Assembly (NCBI GenBank): GCA_963682025.1
Contig: OY821521.1
Location: 172,656,165 to 172,720,164 of the forward strand
DNA: 64,000 bases
Source: Cordilura impudica
Lineage: Eukaryota; Arthropoda; Insecta; Diptera; Scathophagidae
Direction: 5' to 3'
Shown here: piece after piece, positions 46,748 through 58,560 of the stretch
Numbering within the stretch: the stretch's first letter is position 1
How the letters are laid out: the number at the start of each line of letters is the position of its first letter
The notes under the pieces: generated by a model
Database searches by the model: none
What the model saw: the letters and a program-made list of their open reading frames with translations, nothing else
Told to the model about the DNA's origin: nothing
Made by a program: the position numbers and the translations under genes

Positions 46748-47111
46748 CTAGCAGATTCCAGCCCTCGAAATTCGAGCGCAAATTCTAGGAAATTTAATTT
46801 TTTCATTAAAAAAAGACCCTAAAAGTATGCTAATCAATTATAGCCAATTCACAAATCAACACAAAAATCAAACTCATTTTTATTACAAACACATTAAAAA
46901 ATTTAATAAACACACACATACCATTGTATAGTTTTATGTATGTGTTATTAGCAACTTTAAATGCAATTTACTCAAAATAAAGGAAAACATTTAAAAATCT
47001 GTAAATCTGCAAAACGGCTAAAAAGAAATACCTTTCAAATAATATACGTTTGGTCAAAATGCGGATAAAACGGCAGTCACAAGAAATCGCCTAGCCCATT
47101 AATATTATAGA
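46748..47111 (-). mobile_element. Nonautonomous Helitron, copy 3, reversed (364 bp)
   Basis: On the minus strand it runs from tctataatattaatgggc to the hairpin (ctcgaatttcgag with one change) and ctggaatctgctag. A precedes and T follows on that strand. Confidence 0.85.
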
Positions 47112-47239
47112 TAAATAAGTTTCATTGCTAAAGATCGGGGTGCAAGCTATAGTCAAGTACTTTCATCTTCACCAGGACACTCAACCTCAAGTATGTGTTA
47201 CCAATCAGATAGTTTAGATCCATCATTTATTAAATAAAA

Positions 47240-47294
47240 AAAAAAAAATTTTCCTAGAATTTGCGCTCGAATTTCGCGGGCTGGAATCTGCTAG
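47240..47294 (+). mobile_element. Helitron 3'-end fragment
   Basis: Only the 3' part is kept: gcgctcgaatttcgcgggct then ggaatctgctag, followed by T. Faces the reversed copy next door. Confidence 0.75.
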
Positions 47295-48556
47295 TTTTAA
47301 TTACTTTGCTACCGCAATCATAAATATCAAATAACCTTTTGTTTATTACTTATTTTTTTTAAATTCTGAGAATCATAAAAATGTCATAAACGTTTTTTCC
47401 TAACAATTTTGTACATGTAAAGGGGGTTTGCCAAAATCCGTGTCGTAAAATGCACCTACTTTCTATGTTCTGCATTTTTATTATACCATTTTCTATAGAA
47501 CATCGATGAAAATTTTTTAAATTCATTCAATAAGAAAATATTATTTAGTCATTGTTATGTAACCCAAAGAAATAATGACAGTGATTGTAAAAATGCGACA
47601 CCTTCAATTAATTGTAAATAAAAACCAGAAGCATGCATCGATTTTTATGATCCATATCTCGTTTAATTCGCATGATATGTAGCTTTACTACAAATAAATA
47701 TAATTTAATACTTTTTGTAGTTTTCGATTTTTTCCAGATTTTTTGAAAGAAAAAAAAAATTTTTTTACCATTTTTTTATTTATTTTTTTCAAACAATTTG
47801 TTGTTTCGTAACTTTTAAACTATTAAGATTAAACTATCAGATTAAAAACAACAATATACATGATTTAAAGATATTGTAAAATTTAATATTTTTAAATTTA
47901 ATTTAACGAAATCGGATTAGCTGTTTTTGAGTTATGACAACATAAGTGGAGAAATGTCTCAAAATATTGACAATTTTACTTAAAAATTATTAAATAAAAA
48001 TTTTTTCCATAGAATCGAAAAATTTAACCATTTTTGTAGCCATGATGTATCAAATCTATATAGTGGTTATTGATCGGCTTTTTTGCTGTTGACCGGTGTT
48101 ATCATTTAAAAACAGATATTCGTCTATGAAAATGTTTAGTTGCTTGAGCCATTAAAAACTGCAGAAAAATATCCAGATTTTATTTATTTATTTTTCACGA
48201 GCAGTTTTTTTTTTTAAATTTGAAGGCTTTAATTTAAACACATTTTCTGTTGTGTTTTAACCATTTTTTAATACTAATATTTAAGAACGAAAAATTGAAT
48301 AAGATGGTTAATTCGGCAATTAAATATTAGGCGAATTCAGTCCCCTACGTCGGCGATGGCAGCAGCACAAAAGAAAGAGTCGGCGGCGGCGTCAAACCAG
48401 CTATAAGCTATACAACTTGGGAGTCTGAACACTCATGAACCAAATGCTACAAAAAAAAAAAAAAAACAATTGCAGCTATAACACACAAGAAATAAAATTT
48501 GGAATAACAACAATAACAAAAATTACATAGGTAAAATTTTTTGCATGTGTTTTATA
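47295..48556. other. No gene recognised
   Basis: AT-rich. A short GC-richer stretch at 48340-48400 (cggcgatggcagcagcac) gives no open frame. Confidence 0.4.
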
Positions 48557-48558
48557 TA

Positions 48559-49864
48559 ACGGGTGATTTTTTTGAGGTTAGGATTTTCATGCATTAGTAT
48601 TTGACAGATCACGTGGGATTTCAGACATGGTGTCAAAGAGAAAGATGCTCAGTATGCTTTGACATTTCATCATGAATAGACTTACTAACGAGCAACGCTT
48701 GCAAATCATTGAATTTTATTACCAAAATCAGTGTTCGGTTCGAAATGTGTTTCGCGCTTTACGTCCGATTTATGGTCTACATAATCGACCAAGTGAGCAA
48801 ACAATTAATGCGATTGTGACCAAGTTTCGCACTCAGTTTACTTTATTGGACATTAAACCAACCACACGAATGCGTACAGTGCGTACAGAAGAGAATATTG
48901 CGTCTGTTTCTGAGAGTGTTACTGAAGACCGTGAAATGTCGATTCGTCGCCGTTCGCAGCAATTGGGTTTGTGTTATTCGACCACATGGAAGATTTTACG
49001 CAAAGATCTTGGTGTAAAACCGTATAAAATACAGCTCGTGCAAGAACTGAAGCCGAACGATCTGCCACAACGTCTAATTTTCAGTGAATGGGCCCTAGAA
49101 AAGTTGGCAGAAAATCCGCTTTTTTATCGACAAATTTTGTTCAGCGATGAGGCTCATTTCTGGTTGAATGGCTTCGTAAATAAGCAAAATTGCCGTATTT
49201 GCAGTGAAGAGCAACCAGAAGCCGTTCAAGAACTGCCCATGCATCCCGAAAAATGCACTGTTTGGTGTGGTTTGTACGCTGGTGGAATCATTGGACCGTA
49301 TTTTTTCAAAGATGCTGTTGGACGCAACGTTACGGTGAATGGCGATCGCTATCGTTCGATGCTAACAAACTTTTTGTTGCCAAAAATGGAAGAACTGAAC
49401 TTGGTTGACATGTGGTTTCAACAAGATGGCGCTACATGCCACACAGCTCGCGATTCTATGGCCATTTTGAGGGAAAACTTCGGAGAAAAATTCATCTCAA
49501 GAAATGGACCGGTAAGTTGGCCACCAAGATCATGCGATTTGACGCCTTTAGACTATTTTTTGTGGGGCTACGTCAAGTCTAAAGTCTACAGAAATAAGCC
49601 AGCAACTATTCCAGCTTTGGAAGACAACATTTCCGAAGAAATTCGGGCTATTCCGGCCGAAATGCTCGAAAAAGTTGCCCAAAATTGGACTTTCCGAATG
49701 GACCACCTAAGACGCAGCCGCGGTCAACATTTAAATGAAATTATCTTCAAAAAGTAAATGTCATGGACCAATCTAACGTTTCAAATAAAGAACCGATGAG
49801 ATTTTGCAAATTTTATGCGTTTTTTTTTAAAAAAAAGTTATCAAGCTCTTAAAAAATCACCCGT
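48559..49864 (+). mobile_element. DD41D mariner-like transposon, apparently complete (1306 bp)
   Basis: Inverted ends acgggtgatttttt at 48559 and aaaaaatcacccgt ending at 49864, both next to TA (48557-48558 and 49865-49866). One intact transposase gene fills the inside. It looks recent. Confidence 0.94.
48672..49757 (+). CDS. Mariner-like transposase, DD41D (rosa-type) signature
   Basis: 361 residues, uninterrupted. The N-terminal helix-turn-helix region is LTNEQRLQIIEFYYQ and on to about residue 110 (YSTTWKILRKDLGVKPYK). Catalytic residues: D159 in ILFSDEAHFW, D252 in WFQQDGATCHTA, and D294 in CDLTPLDYFLWGYVK. Counting gives 41 residues between the second and third D. The classical mariner value is 34; 41 is the DD41D group described from the rosa element of fruit flies (established knowledge). 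All three aspartates are present, so the enzyme may be active. Codon and base use are less AT-rich than the surroundings. Confidence 0.94.
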   Translation: MNRLTNEQRLQIIEFYYQNQCSVRNVFRALRPIYGLHNRPSEQTINAIVTKFRTQFTLLDIKPTTRMRTVRTEENIASVSESVTEDREMSIRRRSQQLGLCYSTTWKILRKDLGVKPYKIQLVQELKPNDLPQRLIFSEWALEKLAENPLFYRQILFSDEAHFWLNGFVNKQNCRICSEEQPEAVQELPMHPEKCTVWCGLYAGGIIGPYFFKDAVGRNVTVNGDRYRSMLTNFLLPKMEELNLVDMWFQQDGATCHTARDSMAILRENFGEKFISRNGPVSWPPRSCDLTPLDYFLWGYVKSKVYRNKPATIPALEDNISEEIRAIPAEMLEKVAQNWTFRMDHLRRSRGQHLNEIIFKK

Positions 49865-50399
49865 TATTTTCATTGAAATTTCTGGACTTATAGAACTGAT
49901 TTTGATGATTTCAAACAGCAAACTGTTCAAGATGTTAACGAAGCAATTTCACTAGAAATTACCAACCCAGCTGATATATTGAGAGCATGATCGCGATTTC
50001 CACAGACGGACAGACGGACATCGCTATATTAACTCTGCTTGTTGTAATGATAAAGAATATACAGGAAAACCGCGCATAGTACTGTTTCAGTACGGTTTCT
50101 CTATAGTACGGTTTTGAAATTTTCAAAAAATAAAATTGTTCTTGGAAAAAATTTTTGTAAAAAAATAATAAAATTAAATTTTCAAAATAAATATTTTTTT
50201 AAATACTCGTAAAATTTTTGGTGTTTTCACTTTATTATGAAAACATAAAATATTCGGTTTTAACCCTTTATTATGAAAACATGAGATTTTCGGTATTTTC
50301 CCTTGATTATGAAAACATACGGCACGCGGTCGCTAATGTATCCGATATGTTTAATATGTGATTTGTAGTTTAAGCAGCTAATTCAAGAAAAATAACATG

Positions 50400-52373
50400 T
50401 AAAAATAAAGATCAATATAAATCGCAAGGTATAGCTACAGCGTCTTATTTGTCAAAAGTAGTGACCAGAATTAGAAGCTCTCGAATAGTTAACATGGAGT
50501 GCCTATTATCTATATGGATAGAAGACCTTAATCAAAAACGTATTCCACTTAGTCAAATGGAAGTTCAAGCAAAAGCACTAAGGGCCATTATTACAACTTG
50601 CCTTTAAAGTAAATGTTAGTTAAATGTAACTTTAGCTAAAGTGAACAATAAAGTTACCTTTAACTTCTTTTCGTTATTACAACTTTCCATTAAAATAAAA
50701 TTAATATTTTTGATATTGTGGCAGCACCAAAGGAAACACCGATTACTTTTGACCAAATGAATTGATTTATCACAATACATAGTGGCAACGTTCCTTTAGT
50801 TGTTCGCAAATAAACAATAAAAACAATAGAATAAAAACCAAAAACCTTTATTATAAGTTGCAAAATTGTTGTAAATGTGTAATAAAACTTTTTAAAAATA
50901 TACAAGCATATATTTAAGTATCTATAAATAAATTTATTTACAAAACTAAATTGAGAAATGTGGCAATATTAAATACATAAACCTCACGTTAAAAGTTAAA
51001 GGCAACAATATCTTCCCTTTAGCTTATCGGTTACTTTTAACTTAAAGTATAGTTGTAATAACGAAAAACTAATAATCTGCCCGATAACATCCTAACTTTA
51101 GCTATTGACAAGTTGTAATAATGGCCCTAAGTCTTTACAAAGACTTGGAGACTAATGATGAAGTAGAACACGAAGGTGCGGGAGCTAGTGAAACTTTTAC
51201 GGCAAGACGTGGATGGTTTTCTCGTTATAAGGAACGAACTGCGTATTGTTGGTGAATCTGCAAGTGCAGATAAAGAGGCTACTTTAAGATATCCAGAAGA
51301 ATTATCTGAAATTATAGAAAAAGGCGGCTACAAAGATGAACAAAGTTAACGTCACTCACTTTTATAGCAGTCAATGAGAAGTCATGAACAGGATATAAAA
51401 TATCAAAAGATCGTCTTACACTATTATTAGGTGGTAATGCAGCAGGAGATTTTAAACAGGAGATTTTAAACTAAAATCCTCGAGCTCTTAAAGGTTTATC
51501 AAAAAAAAATTTCCCAGTATTGTGGCGTTCAAATAAAAAAGCGTGGGTTACAAAAATTTTATTTGAAGATTGATTCACGAACTATTTGTGCCCTAGAACA
51601 ATATTGTCGAGAAAATGGTTTGGATTTTAAGACTTTATTAATTTTAGATAATGCTCCAGGTCATCCCACCGGTCTTAGCGATTTAAATGAAAATGTTCAA
51701 ATAACATTTCTTCCACCAAATACGACATCGTTACTTCAACCGATGGATCAAGGTGTCATTGCAACATTTAAGAGCCATTATTTACGCCGCACCTTTTCAC
51801 AAGCCATTAAAGCAACAACAGGGGAAATTCGCCTACTTTAACAGAAATGTTAAAAATGTTATCGAAAATATAGGCGAAGCATGGCATGAAGTGGCACCAA
51901 ACAATATGAGAGCCGTTTGGAAACGCATTGTGCTAATAATTTCAATGGTTTTGAGACTCATTTTTCGGAAGTTACCAATAACATAGTGAAGCTTGGACAT
52001 CAACTTGGACAATGTAATTGAATGCATTCAATCTAGCACGAACGCGAACGAGCTCGATAATGAAACACTTATTAACATAGACGAGCAACGAGCTTATGAA
52101 GAACAGAATGGCAACTCAGACAACGATGACTGTGTTGAAATGTCTGCAGAAGATTTAACGGCTGAACAGCTTTCAAAAATTATTGGAATGGTCGAAAAAG
52201 TTTCAGATCCTGTAATGGAAGTTGATCCTAATATCGAACGTAGCATTACAATTCGTGGAACAATAAACAATGCAATTTGTTGCTACAAAGAATTGTATGA
52301 GGAGAAACGACTAAAAAAGATCCAGATATCGTTATTCAATTTTTTGGCAATAAAAAATGAAATAAAACATTAG
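50400..52373 (+). pseudogene. Tigger/jerky-like transposase, interrupted
   Basis: Pieces in order: MECLLSIWIEDLNQKRIPLS near 50493 (CENP-B-type region), then after the MITE LSLYKDLETNDE and ARRGWFSRYKER near 51205, the DDE core LLILDNAPGHP near 51640 and PPNTTSLLQPMDQGVIATFK near 51715 (D and D about 30 apart), KNVIENIGEAWHEVAPNN in another frame, and an acidic C-terminus ending near 52373. At least two frameshifts, a stop near 51346 and the MITE disable it. Confidence 0.85.
50582..51127. mobile_element. Harbinger-type MITE (546 bp, TAA duplication) inside the pogo gene
   Basis: A perfect 19-bp inverted repeat, gggccattattacaacttg, at 50582 and its inverse ending at 51127. TAA at 50579-50581 and 51128-51130. 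Removing it joins QAKAL to SLYKDLE in frame, which supports the boundaries. Inner inverted copies of ttattacaacttt occur at 50677 and 51052. Confidence 0.93.
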
Positions 52374-52908
52374 AATTTAAAGTGAATTGTTTTTTTGTTC
52401 AGTTATTTTTAATAATTTTAAAATTAAATGAATTGATTTTGTTGGTTTAGTTTTAAAATTAATTGTTTTTGTTGGTTTAGTTATTTTAAGTAAATATATG
52501 TTTGAATATACATACATATGTACTACAAACTCTCGTTTTTTTATTGAAAAGCACAAAAACAAATTATATGTAACAAATTATCGTTTTTGGACTCGATCAT
52601 CATCATCATGTCCTTTAACCTCCTTCATAGGGGTATAGGGCCTGTAAATAGCCGCACAGGGCCCAAGTGCTTCGATTAGTCCGGTTTCAAATAGTACGGC
52701 AAAATGGTGAAACCGATTAACCATACTATGTGAAGTATTCCTGTATATATTTTTTGGGGTCGAGATTTTTTTTTAATTACACAAACGTATATACATATAT
52801 CCTCTGCACACTGGTTCGGAAGGTATAAAAAAATCAGTTCTTTAAATTTTAAAAAATGTTTTTTTTGTCATTTTCAAAGTTCTGTCGAATTCCTTAATGA
52901 AATATTTT

Positions 52909-53345
52909 TATACCCTCCACACCTCAGTGGCAGAGGGTATATATAGGTTTGTCATTCCGTTTGTAACGCATCGAACTAAATTCCTGAGACCCCAAAAAAA
53001 TATATCTTCTTGATCCTTATAACAAGGGAAGTTGATTTACCGATGACCGTCTGTCCGTCTGTCTGTGGAAATCACGATCACTCCGTCAATTTCAAAGCTA
53101 GACCGATCGCTTTTGTATAAAATCGTTTATTAACATCCCAATGGAGTTGCTATTTAAAATCGTCAAAATCGGTCAAAGGGGTCACGAGTTATGAATGAAA
53201 CTTTGAAAAAACTCTTGAAAAAATAAAATTTTTCAGTGTGTTTGTTGTTTTTCTTAAGCTATATTGTATATGTTGTAATTCTTCGTATTGCTGAAGTCAT
53301 TACAGTTGTGTGTATATTTAGACTGCACGTGTCACAATGGCCTAA
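52909..53345 (+). mobile_element. Helentron-like repeat, family A, copy 2
   Basis: Nearly identical to 3716-4135: ttttataccctccacacctc, the ccgtctgtccgtctgtctgt block and the cacgtgtcacaatggcctaa tail, again running into AAAATTAAA sequence. Confidence 0.75.
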
Positions 53346-53407
53346 GCAATTAAACATTAATAGAAATTAAAAATAAAAATTAAATATTAAAAATTAAAAA
53401 CTAAAGA

Positions 53408-53958
53408 AGAACAAGTAAGAGTGTTAAATTCGGCTGTGCCGAATCTTTGATACCCTCCACCTCGGTTTGTGGCAATACTATTAACATAGCTCATGGTAGT
53501 TGTGTTCTTGTTATTGTTAATATGTATGAATCACATTTTTTTTGTGGCTTTTTTTATGTTGTTGTATGTTCAACCACTAAACTATTACAAGAAAACACTA
53601 GGTTTCATGTTTTTTTTAGAGGTATCTATAAACTTTTGTTCATTTCTCAGCGCAGAGGCTCCCGATTTACTCCGATTTCAATACCAACCTGGTGGGAATT
53701 ATGGCAAATAATTTTTTCGTAACCTGACCTAAGTAAATGCTTTTTTTTTTGAATGAGCGTGATTTCAACAGACACACGGACAGACGGACAGACGGACAGA
53801 CGGACAGACGGACAGACGGACATCGCTATATCGACTCGAGCTGTGATAAGGATCAAGAATATATATACTTTATTGGGTCGGAAATTAGTTTTTCGATGCG
53901 TTACAAACGGAATGACAAACCTATATATACCCTCTGCCACTGAGATGTGGAGGGTATA
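53408..53958 (+). mobile_element. Helentron-like repeat, family C, full-length (551 bp)
   Basis: Starts acaagtaagagtgttaaatt with the hairpin attcggctgtgccgaat and gataccctccacc. It has a pure (ACAGACGG)n block near 53775. It ends ctgccactgagatgtggagg gtataaaa, the inverse of a family A start. It shows the whole layout in one unit: start hairpin, tetranucleotide block, inverted subterminal repeats. Confidence 0.78.
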
Positions 53959-54018
53959 AAAATGGAAAATGAAAAATGGAAAATGGAAAATTAAAAATGA
54001 AAAATTAAAATTGAAAAT

Positions 54019-54064
<46 letters not shown>

Positions 54065-54176
54065 AAATGGAAAATCGAAAGTGAAAAATGGAAAATGAAA
54101 AATGGAAAATGGAAAATAAAAAATGGAAAATGGAAAATGAAAAACTTAATATTAAAAATGGCAAATGGAAAATGGA

Positions 54177-54208
<32 letters not shown>

Positions 54209-54570
54209 GAAAAATGGAAAATGAAAAACTAATATTAAAAATGGCAAATGGAAAATGAAAAATGAAAAATTAAAAATGAAAAATTAAAAATGGAAAGTGA
54301 AAAATGGAAAATGAAAAATGGAAAATGAAAAATTAAAAATGGAAAATGAAAAATGAAAAATGAAAATTGAAAAATGAAAAATGGAAAATAGAAAATGAAA
54401 AATGAAAAATCGAAAATGGAAAATGAAAAGTGGAAAATGGAAAATGAAAAATGGAAAATGAGAAATTAAAAATGAAAAACTTAAAATGAAAAACGAAAGA
54501 TGAAAATTGAGAAGTGAGAAATGGAAAATGGAAAATGATAAATTAAAAATGAAAATTGAAAATGAAAAAG
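53959..54570. repeat. GGAAAATGAAAAAT minisatellite
   Basis: About 610 bp of degenerate 7/14-bp units between the end of the family C copy and a reversed C end at 54571. One block of about 90 bp (tggaaaatgaaaaactaata, then ttaaaaatggcaaatgg) is duplicated near 54140 and 54225. Confidence 0.92.
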
Positions 54571-54625
54571 GTGGAGGGTATCAAAGATTCGGCCCAGCCA
54601 AATTTAACACTCTTGCTTGTTTTTA
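54571..54625 (-). mobile_element. Helentron family C terminus, reversed
   Basis: ggtggagggtatcaaagatt, then the hairpin attcggcccagccaaattt and cactcttgcttgtttt: the C start on the minus strand, closing the minisatellite block. Confidence 0.75.
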
Positions 54626-55763
54626 TTTACGATAGCACAAGTTCTATTCACTATGGGACATATGAAAAATGAAACTACTTATGGGATCGCTGAGTCTGAA
54701 TCCATGGTCCTTTGCTCTGCTAAGTCAGACATAAAAATTTAAAAAAGAAATTAAAAATCCAGTTCGTAATTTCTTTTTCATTAAAACATAAATTAAATTA
54801 AAAAATTTCAAAAATATATCTTTCTCGTAAACTAAGCAAAATAGAGCGGCAAGGTCTTTAAATTAGTTTTGAGGTTTTTTCATATAAAAAAAGAAGTTTT
54901 ATCGAGAATATGGGTGATCTCAAATGAAAGCCATAACACCAAGAGACAGAAATCTTGCTTGGTTAGACGCACAGTATGATCAGCATAAAAATACGAGCTC
55001 TCCGAGTTTAAGTAATAAAATCGAAAAACTTGTACCGTTCATATGATTCGTTTTGGTTTCAGTTTACAGTCTTCTTGGTTTTTTTTACGTTTTGTTATTA
55101 AATCTTAATACAGCCAGTTGGTGTTGATGTCGGTGGTGTTGGGTTGGCTCGTTTGTTTGCTATATTGTTTAGGTGTCCTTTTTTTGTCCTCAAAATGAAT
55201 TTATACTATATATGTATGTAATGTTATGTAATGTTTACGACTGCCTGCTGCAATGAATTTTCTTTGCAATATAATGGCAACATGCATCTTTTTTTTTTTT
55301 TTGTTCAAAATTTATAATAGGAATACACCAGATTATGTACGTGTCTTCTAAAGTATTCATTCCAGATTTATTATTCACCTAAGTATACTGTAATGCAGTT
55401 GCTATTTAAAATAAAAAAAAATAAAAAAACTTTAAAGTTTAATTTTAAAATTATTTACCAAAAAAGAGAAGACAATAAATAGGAAAACAAAAAAACTAAC
55501 AAAAACGACAAGGTGTTAGATGATAAGATCCCGACAATTATAAAAACATACACACACATATCAGAAGTTAACATAATCTTTCTGGTATTGTACATAGTTT
55601 CTATTACAGATTTGGCGTCAGTCGGTAAAATTTTCTTGATTGATGTTCTCCTCACATTCGACCTGTTTTTTCTTTTTGGGATATAAAAAAAATTGTATTT
55701 AAATTTATCCGAATCTAAACAAATATCAAGTTCATGTGCAGCATCTCTTTTTATTAAGTTTAC
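54626..55763. other. No gene recognised
   Basis: AT-rich. One diverged unit of the 100-bp repeat family lies at 54770-54920. Confidence 0.4.
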
Positions 55764-55766
55764 TTA

Positions 55767-56193
55767 AGGCCCATTTACATGATACCACTCAGTCGTATGA
55801 TTTTTCGAAATAAAAATCCGATGAAATTCATCGGACTGTCATAAAGTCGTACCGACATTATTTCTGCATACTTAGGCCATTTACACCATAACACTCAAGT
55901 CTTATGAAAACAGCTGTTTAGAATAATAAGCAAATTTATTTTGAAATTTATATTTTATTTTCACTTTCTTTGTTTTTGTTTACCATTTTTTTAATATTAC
56001 CAAAAAAAAAAACAACTCTGGTCCGATGAAAATGGCAAGTTTTTAGAAATGTTTCAAAAACCATCGGACTTCGAAAATGAAATCCTACAGACTGTCAATT
56101 TCATAACAAAAGCTTTTTACATTATACGACTTTTTCATAATACTCGAATTTCTGACAGATCGTATTACAAAGTGTGATAGTGTAAACTGGCCT
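55767..56193. mobile_element. MITE with TTA target duplication (427 bp)
   Basis: Ends aggcccatttacatgatacc and actatcacactttg-type inverse (agtgtaaactggcct). TTA at 55764-55766 and 56194-56196 fits Harbinger. Internal inverted copies of the end (ttaggccatttacaccataa at 55872) and ccgatgaaa / tttcatcgg motifs show a partly palindromic inside. Confidence 0.78.
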
Positions 56194-56499
56194 TTAATGC
56201 ACACAAAATTCTTATACTCGTATTTAGGGTGATAACAGCGCATCATGACTTTGAAGATTTGCGACAAACAACTAAAATTTTCAAAAAACAGCAATAGTTT
56301 TCTTTGGTTACGGCTTCTCACTTAAAGAAGTAAATTTTATATATGGGAGCTAAGAAAACGGTCCCAGAACAACCCGACATGACGTATAGACGGCGGCAGT
56401 AGTTTGAAAGAAATTACTTTGACGAAAAGTGGCAACCTTATATAATATATGTTTTAAATTTCAAGGCGCCATGTTGTTTAGAATTTTTCTTGAGCCATC

Positions 56500-57030
56500 A
56501 AAAGTAAACGATCTCAGTGAATTTGTAAGCATGGAAAAAATTAGTCACCGTTATTTAAGTCAATACTTTCATTGAAGTCTGTTCCTTTGTTTACGTCTAT
56601 TAAATATTGGTTGGAAGAGTCTAAACGAGACCGTGTAAGCTGCTAAGATAAAAACCGTAGTGGTATACCACGCCAGGAACGTTTAAGAAAATCCACAAAA
56701 TGGTATTGGATGATCGTCGGCTGAAGGTGCGTGAGCTAGCAGAAATGATAAGCATTTCAAAAAGTGATATACATCGCATATTGACAGAAAATTTGGAGAC
56801 GAGAAAGCTGTGTGAGCAAACGCAAAAATAGCGCCGGGAAACAAACAAAACAAAAGTAGCGTCGGGAAGATGTTTCAATAGCGTGTTTGGCGATGTTGTA
56901 TTAGTTACCATGGGTGAGACACAGGTCCACTAATTCACACTAGACACAAAAGAACATTTAAAAATTAGTTACCATGGGTGAGACACAGGTCCACTAATTC
57001 ACACTAGACACAAAAGAACATTTAAAACAG
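56500..57030 (+). pseudogene. Mariner transposase remnant with a 64-bp tandem duplication
   Basis: Frames give KIHKMVLDDRRLKVRELAEM and SKSDIHRILTENLETRKL (mariner helix-turn-helix region), then GETQVH followed by FTLDTKEHLK, which corresponds to the mariner DETWVHH motif with the catalytic D not preserved. The stretch ttagttaccatgggtgagac ... aacatttaaaa occurs twice head to tail (about 56900-56963 and 56964-57027). Confidence 0.78.
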
Positions 57031-57088
57031 TAGACTTAAATAGGAGAATCTTGTCCAAAGAAGGCGAAGGTTATGGCGTCTATTTTTC

Positions 57089-57375
57089 AAGGTTCAGAAA
57101 ATACACACATCAAACACACAATGTTCTGTTCTAAAGCAGCCAACACATATTTTTATTTTCCTATCAATTATGTGTGTTTCTAAATTTTGTACGGTGACGA
57201 ACACAATCATGAATGTGTTTCGTTTTAATATTTCGTTATGTACACGAACATGTTTCTATCACGTATTTTTTGTTCCGAACACACATAAACCACACAGATT
57301 CGAGTGTAGCTTTATTTTAAGTTCGTGTTCTTGCACGTATACTGCTAAAAAAACAGAACATGTTCTTGAACGCGT
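57089..57375. mobile_element. hAT-like palindromic element, single arm only
   Basis: Starts caaggttcagaaaatacaca like the 59878 copy and follows its left arm with many changes until about 57375. The second arm and right end are missing. Confidence 0.75.
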
Positions 57376-57499
57376 ACATCTAAAAATTAAAACGTTATCC
57401 ACTCGCGATCGAAAAAAAAGGAAATTAAGTCATAAACAACACATAAAATTTCTCTGTTTGCTATTTTATTACCATCTTTTTTTATTTTATTTTTTATGA

Positions 57500-58560
57500 T
57501 AGTCTTGCTATCAATGGCCAAGCAGTTTCATATTAGACTCATATGGGTCCAATGACTCGGGAATATCACGGAAAACTGCAAAACTGATGAGCTGACAAGA
57601 TAGGGAAATATCTTACCGGTTCCAGCGGATTTTCAATACGTTGGTACAGCCTTGGTTCATGCAAGCTAGAATTTCAACTTCGCACAACTGACATAACAAA
57701 TCTTAGATGGGCTAATGGATTAACATGTAGTTTACAAAGCAACTCTGGCCATTTCTGAGCCGAAATGTGTTACTGTCACTCCGCCGAGGGGATATTTCAC
57801 TGGTAGTATAGGTTATAAGTGGATACTGGATACGTTGAATGCCTAAGGGTCTCATTAAAGGATTTCTGTAGCAGCTGAATGAATGCAGATGAAGTGGAGT
57901 GTGTCGAAAATTGTCTTGGCGATTTGCCAGCGATCTCGAGAATTAGACTTCGGACGTTTAGATTGTTGTCGATTTGGCAAGTGAGGCATCCATACATAAC
58001 ATCTGCTTGTTTCATATTGATAAGTCCTTCATATACCAAAGTTATAAGTTCTTACAGATTTGCTACTGTAGAGCGCGATTTGCTTTGGATATATAATAGT
58101 GGAAACATAATGTGACAGCTTGTCAAATAGTTTTGGAGTACCGCTCAATTTTTCAATATCTTTAGCATTTGAAATACCGGCTTCAGATCCACACTTAGTG
58201 AAATTTTATATATTTCTTTCCAAATTGGAGGAGGGTAACCTAATTTTAGGGATTTGTTAAACATATAAATCAAAGGAATATACAATAAATGTAAGCAACG
58301 ATTTAAAGTACAACTGGCAACACCATTAGGGCCAGCAGCAAACAACTTAAGTTTAGTAGGGTTTTCAGAACTGTATGTTGATTAATGAATGGCATATTAA
58401 TAACTGTAGGTTCCGGTATTATGTATGGACACTGATTGTTGATATTAAATACTGTCCAGTTGAGTTTAAAATTTCCATAACTTAAATAGTTTTTATAGTC
58501 TGGCCCTAAGCTGATAATTTTATTCATATCCGGCAAATACTTATTGTATTAACAGCTGAT
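57500..58560 (-). pseudogene. Non-LTR reverse transcriptase remnant
   Basis: On the minus strand: KLFAAGPNGVASCTLNRC, LYIPLIYMFNKSLKLGYPPP and WKEIYKIS, the conserved block before the first catalytic motif of jockey/R1-like reverse transcriptases (AGPDGIP type). Then SGTPKLFDKL and QADVMYGCLTCQI as broken pieces. No catalytic motif survives. The left half (57500-57960) is repeated at 61918-62430. Confidence 0.65.

Larger units (their letters stand above)
50062..52743 (+). mobile_element. Pogo/Tigger-like DNA transposon (TA target) with nested MITE
   Basis: Starts caggaaaaccgcgcatagta, ends gtgaagtattcctg, with imperfect inverted repeats of about 60 bp (tagtacgg and ggttt motifs on both sides). 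TA at 50060-50061 and 52744-52745. It carries a jerky/Tigger-type transposase gene, now broken. Confidence 0.85.
49867..52800 (-). mobile_element. Helentron-like repeat, family A, split by the pogo element
   Basis: 49990-50061 (ccacagacggacagacggac, then atcgctatattaactctgct) and 52744-52780 (tatattttttggggtcgaga) together rebuild the stretch also seen at 53800-53885. The pogo element interrupts it. Confidence 0.72.
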
